DNA from: Candidatus Moraniibacteriota bacterium
GTDB lineage: Bacteria; Patescibacteriota; Minisyncoccia; Moranbacterales; GCA-2747515
Direction of reading: 5' to 3'
Assembly (NCBI GenBank): GCA_027016355.1
Contig: JALWAF010000123.1
Span: forward strand, 1 to 8,060
Length of the DNA: 8,060 nucleotides
Part shown: positions 6,040 to 8,060 of the stretch, piece by piece
How positions within the stretch are numbered: the stretch's first letter is position 1
How the letters are laid out: each line of letters begins with the position of its first letter
Notes under the pieces: model-generated
Seen by the model: only the letters and a program-made list of their open reading frames with translations
Databases searched by the model: none
What the model was told of the DNA's origin: nothing
Position numbers and translations under genes: made by a program

Positions 6040-7383
6040 CTACACCTCAATTTTCCCTGTAACTGCATGATAAATCAAACTGGCTTTATATTCATCCAAA
6101 AGTTCAATTTGTTTCTCAATTTTTGAAATAACTTTATCAATTTTAGATGTTTCTTTGTCTAAAAATTCCACAATTTCTTGTTGGGTTTGTTTTGGAGGAA
6201 TTGGTATTATCATATTTTTTAGATTATTAACTGTAAGCTGATTAATTGTCGACGTTAAAAATAATCCCGTTTGTTCTTTAAATAAACTAGAATTTAATAC
6301 CCAATATAAATAAACATTATCACTTCCTCTTAGCACTGTCATGAAAGCACCAAAAGTTTCACCAACAAATTTTTTCGTAATAAGTGCATTTTTTCCTATC
6401 AAATTTTTACTACCATTTCTGGAACAAATTAATAAATCATTTTCTTGCAATTTCAATTTTTGTGATACATTAGTTTTTACATAAACATTCTTTTCTTCAC
6501 TTGAAACTATCTGTCCATTTTTAATATTTGAAGACCTCATAACTAACGTGCCAGAAATTTTATCCACTTGATCTACTGGTGAATATGTAAGACCTAAAAT
6601 TACTTCCCCAAAATTTTTAATTTTTATCATCTCCCAATCACTCGGAATCTCCCCAATCCACTCAACACCAGAATCTTTCCAGCCAGAGGCTGACGGGCAT
6701 TTCCCATTTTCATCCCCGCCTGCGCCGAGGCTTCGGCGGGCAGGCAGTCCTTTTGTTACTGCGTGAGTAATAAGCGACGACCTTTTTTCTTTCAAAAGCT
6801 CAATCATCTTTTTCTTTTTCTCCACCAATTCCGCCACCGCCCCCGTCTTCTCGTCCAAAAACTCCACAATTTTTTCTTGTGTTTGTTTTGGAGGTTTTAA
6901 AAAAGGAATAGAATTAAATTGTTGTCTATTGAATGATGACCTCATCCCAAACGAAAATTGATTAAAATAATCTACACCATATTTTATACCCCACCAATAA
7001 TAATTTACAAATTCATTAAAAACATCTTTTTTTGTATTTAGCACAAAGTATAAATTACTAATACATCCATAATCTTTAGCTATTCCAGATAAAATTGGTG
7101 TTTGGTCAAAATCTCTTGGTGTAAAAACGATATTACCAGGCTTAACAATTTGATGACCTATATAGTTTTCTGTGGATTTTCCAAAGTTTAGATTTTTCTT
7201 AATTTTAACCCCCTTTTTAGTGAGTGATAAAACGGTAGTATTATTACTAAGATTTTTTCCATTACCTGCAAAAGATAAAACAGCCCTATTTGTTAAAACA
7301 TCCCAATCACTAGGAATTTCCCCAATCCAATCAACACCAGAATCTTTCATCGCAATATTTTTTTGTGTTTTATTAATTCTCAT
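6040..7383 (-). CDS. hsdS: Type I restriction-modification specificity subunit (HsdS)
   Basis: This 447-residue DNA-recognition subunit reads a bipartite target through two target recognition domains (about 28-163 and 251-395). Each half opens with nearly the same motif, KDSGVDWIGEIPSDW (13-27) and KDSGVEWIGEIPSDW (236-250). Each half closes with a conserved helix: PPKQTQEKIVEFLDEKT (164-180) up to HAVTKG, and PPKQTQQEIVEFLDKET (396-412) up to HAVTGK. This is the normal pseudo-symmetric HsdS layout, and the gene is intact. The linker between the halves (213-235) is enlarged and encoded by a GC-rich palindromic repeat. The start ATG 7383 overlaps the upstream gene by 11 nt and has only a purine-rich GAAGAAGAAA before it. 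Met12 (7350) is a plausible alternative, because homologues often begin close to the KDSG motif. The stop is TAG. Confidence 0.95.
   Translation of the reverse strand: MRINKTQKNIAMKDSGVDWIGEIPSDWDVLTNRAVLSFAGNGKNLSNNTTVLSLTKKGVKIKKNLNFGKSTENYIGHQIVKPGNIVFTPRDFDQTPILSGIAKDYGCISNLYFVLNTKKDVFNEFVNYYWWGIKYGVDYFNQFSFGMRSSFNRQQFNSIPFLKPPKQTQEKIVEFLDEKTGAVAELVEKKKKMIELLKEKRSSLITHAVTKGLPARRSLGAGGDENGKCPSASGWKDSGVEWIGEIPSDWEMIKIKNFGEVILGLTYSPVDQVDKISGTLVMRSSNIKNGQIVSSEEKNVYVKTNVSQKLKLQENDLLICSRNGSKNLIGKNALITKKFVGETFGAFMTVLRGSDNVYLYWVLNSSLFKEQTGLFLTSTINQLTVNNLKNMIIPIPPKQTQQEIVEFLDKETSKIDKVISKIEKQIELLDEYKASLIYHAVTGKIEV
6157..6198 (-). repeat. hsdS helix-coding direct repeat, copy 2
   Basis: These 42 bp match 6853-6894 at about 37 of 42 positions in the same orientation. 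They encode the PPKQTQ..IVEFLD segment that opens each conserved helix of HsdS. The duplication reflects the two-fold design of the subunit and is a possible site for recombination between halves. Confidence 0.7.
6632..6679 (-). repeat. hsdS half-start direct repeat, copy 2
   Basis: These 48 bp match 7301-7348 at 45 of 48 positions in the same orientation. They encode the KDSGV(D/E)WIGEIPSDW motif at the start of the second recognition half. Identity this high at DNA level suggests fairly recent duplication, gene conversion or strong constraint. Confidence 0.8.
6679..6747 (-). repeat. GC-rich palindromic repeat inserted in hsdS
   Basis: This GC-rich island in an AT-rich gene is centred on a strong hairpin: outer arms 6718-6723 and 6740-6745 (GCCTGC/GCAGGC), a 2-nt bulge at 6738-6739, inner arms 6724-6728 and 6733-6737 (GCCGA/TCGGC), and a 4-nt loop. 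A smaller inverted repeat AGCC-AGA-GGCT lies at 6681-6691. I recall closely similar palindromes scattered through Patescibacteria genomes, both between and inside genes. This is recollection, not a search result. Here it reads through in frame as HsdS residues 213-235, including the LPARRSLGAGG and CPSASGW stretches. Related HsdS linkers at this point are usually only about seven residues long. The borders are approximate. Confidence 0.75.
6853..6894 (-). repeat. hsdS helix-coding direct repeat, copy 1
   Basis: This is the partner of 6157-6198 and encodes the start of the first conserved helix (PPKQTQEKIVEFLD) of HsdS. The two copies are about 696 bp apart. Confidence 0.7.
7301..7348 (-). repeat. 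hsdS half-start direct repeat, copy 1
   Basis: This is the partner of 6632-6679 (45 of 48 identical) and encodes the DSGVDWIGEIPSDW motif near the N-terminus of HsdS. The copies are 669 bp apart, a multiple of three. Recombination between them would remove one recognition domain and leave an in-frame half-size HsdS. Confidence 0.8.
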
Positions 7384-8060
7384 ATTTCTTCTTCAAAAGT
7401 TTAAGATGTTTTGGGTCTGTTTTTTCTATAAAATTTACCAAATCAACACACACCTGCTTTATTTCACCAAGTAATACTTCGTCCATATCATTTATAGATT
7501 TTTGCCACATAGAATGTGATCCGTCGTGGCAATATTTTTCTAAACGATGCCTTACAGAATCATCAATTTTATATTCGGAAGTATCTTCAATGACTTGTTT
7601 TAATTGTCTGTTTAATGATTTTACACCTGGTGCACGAAAAGACAAAAAGATTTCCATAAATTTCCTCACTGCGTTCGGTAAAATATAATCCCTCTCTTGG
7701 TCATCATCTGTTTCTCTAAAAGCCTTTTTGTAAATTAAATCAAATAAATATAGATATTCAGATTCATAATTAAGAATAAATTTTGGAGCTTTTTCAATGT
7801 AAGATTTTCTGTCAGTGGAATCTCCTACTAATTTATTTTTTATAATATAATATTTTGTATTTTTTTCTTTTACATTATTAAATTCATCTCTATCTTTTAC
7901 CAATTCGGTAAACCACTTTTGTATATATTTAAAAAACTGAAAATTATGAGTAAATATAAAAACTTGCATCGGCATTGCTTTTTGTAATTCAGATTTTATA
8001 AATCCAAATGACTGAAATAAGTTTTGATAGTCAAAACTAGATACGGGATCATCTATCACC
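7373..8060 (-). CDS. ABC/AAA_13-type ATPase with PrrC/RloC-like C-terminus, partial (putative anticodon nuclease)
   Basis: Only the last 228 or so codons are visible. The gene enters from beyond 8060, so the GTG at 8059 is an internal Val codon. The fragment opens with the Walker B/D-loop VIDDPVSSFD (1-10) and a switch histidine in FIFTHNF (His38), the second half of an ABC-type nucleotide-binding domain like that of AAA_13, RloC and PrrC. About 190 residues follow, with Arg132-x3-Glu136 (VRKFMEIFLSF) and then His171, His178 and His182 in an HRLEKYCHDGSHS segment. PrrC uses an Arg-x3-Glu pair and a downstream His to cut the tRNA anticodon loop, so this could be an equivalent active site. That is inference from pattern and genomic context. 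A non-nuclease AAA_13 protein is possible. It overlaps hsdS by 11 nt, so the two are probably cotranscribed. Confidence 0.7.
   Translation of the reverse strand, partial: VIDDPVSSFDYQNLFQSFGFIKSELQKAMPMQVFIFTHNFQFFKYIQKWFTELVKDRDEFNNVKEKNTKYYIIKNKLVGDSTDRKSYIEKAPKFILNYESEYLYLFDLIYKKAFRETDDDQERDYILPNAVRKFMEIFLSFRAPGVKSLNRQLKQVIEDTSEYKIDDSVRHRLEKYCHDGSHSMWQKSINDMDEVLLGEIKQVCVDLVNFIEKTDPKHLKLLKKKYEN

Noticed and set aside
6157..7348. Repeated blocks in hsdS as a CRISPR-like or tandem array.
   Set aside because: They are two pairs of long, widely spaced copies that encode the known duplicated HsdS motifs.

Overview
All recognisable genes in this AT-rich window are on the minus strand, so transcription runs from high to low coordinates. 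The likely host is a member of the Patescibacteria (Candidate Phyla Radiation, CPR). Four observations suggest this: the AT-rich genome, the near absence of Shine-Dalgarno sequences, the compact ATP synthase operon, and a GC-rich palindromic repeat inside hsdS of a kind I recall from many CPR genomes. This is an inference, because no rRNA or ribosomal protein gene is present to settle it. Every gene reads through in the standard code with TAA or TAG stops.

Region 1 (8060 to 1852) is a type I restriction-modification locus. In order of transcription it holds: the 3' part of a gene for an ABC/AAA_13-type ATPase with a C-terminal domain resembling the PrrC/RloC anticodon nucleases; hsdS (specificity subunit with two target recognition domains); a class II Fic protein with a C-terminal winged helix; and hsdR (restriction/translocase subunit). 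hsdM is not in the window and presumably lies beyond position 8060. The first two genes overlap by 11 nt, and fic and hsdR are 4 nt apart. The 97-nt gap between hsdS and fic holds a good sigma70-type promoter embedded in two tandem 30-bp dyad-symmetric elements that look like operators. The restriction subunit therefore seems to be transcribed with fic from its own regulated promoter, separately from the specificity gene. The DNA-binding-like domain of Fic makes it a candidate for the repressor (inference).

Region 2 (1851 to 1660) is a non-coding gap with an 11-bp all-AT inverted repeat and one short GC-rich patch. It has no convincing terminator.

Region 3 (1659 to 1) is the start of the F1Fo ATP synthase operon: a near-consensus promoter, a small AtpZ/AtpI-like membrane protein, atpB (subunit a), atpE (subunit c) and the beginning of atpF (subunit b), which runs off the window. 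The promoter is so close to the first ATG that the transcript should be leaderless. A 10-bp hairpin with a GAAA tetraloop sits between atpE and atpF.

The most interesting part is the defence locus. It combines a DNA-cleaving system with two possible cell-arresting enzymes (a putative anticodon nuclease and a Fic AMP-transferase), an apparent dedicated operator system, and an hsdS whose inter-domain linker has taken up a mobile-type palindromic repeat in frame.
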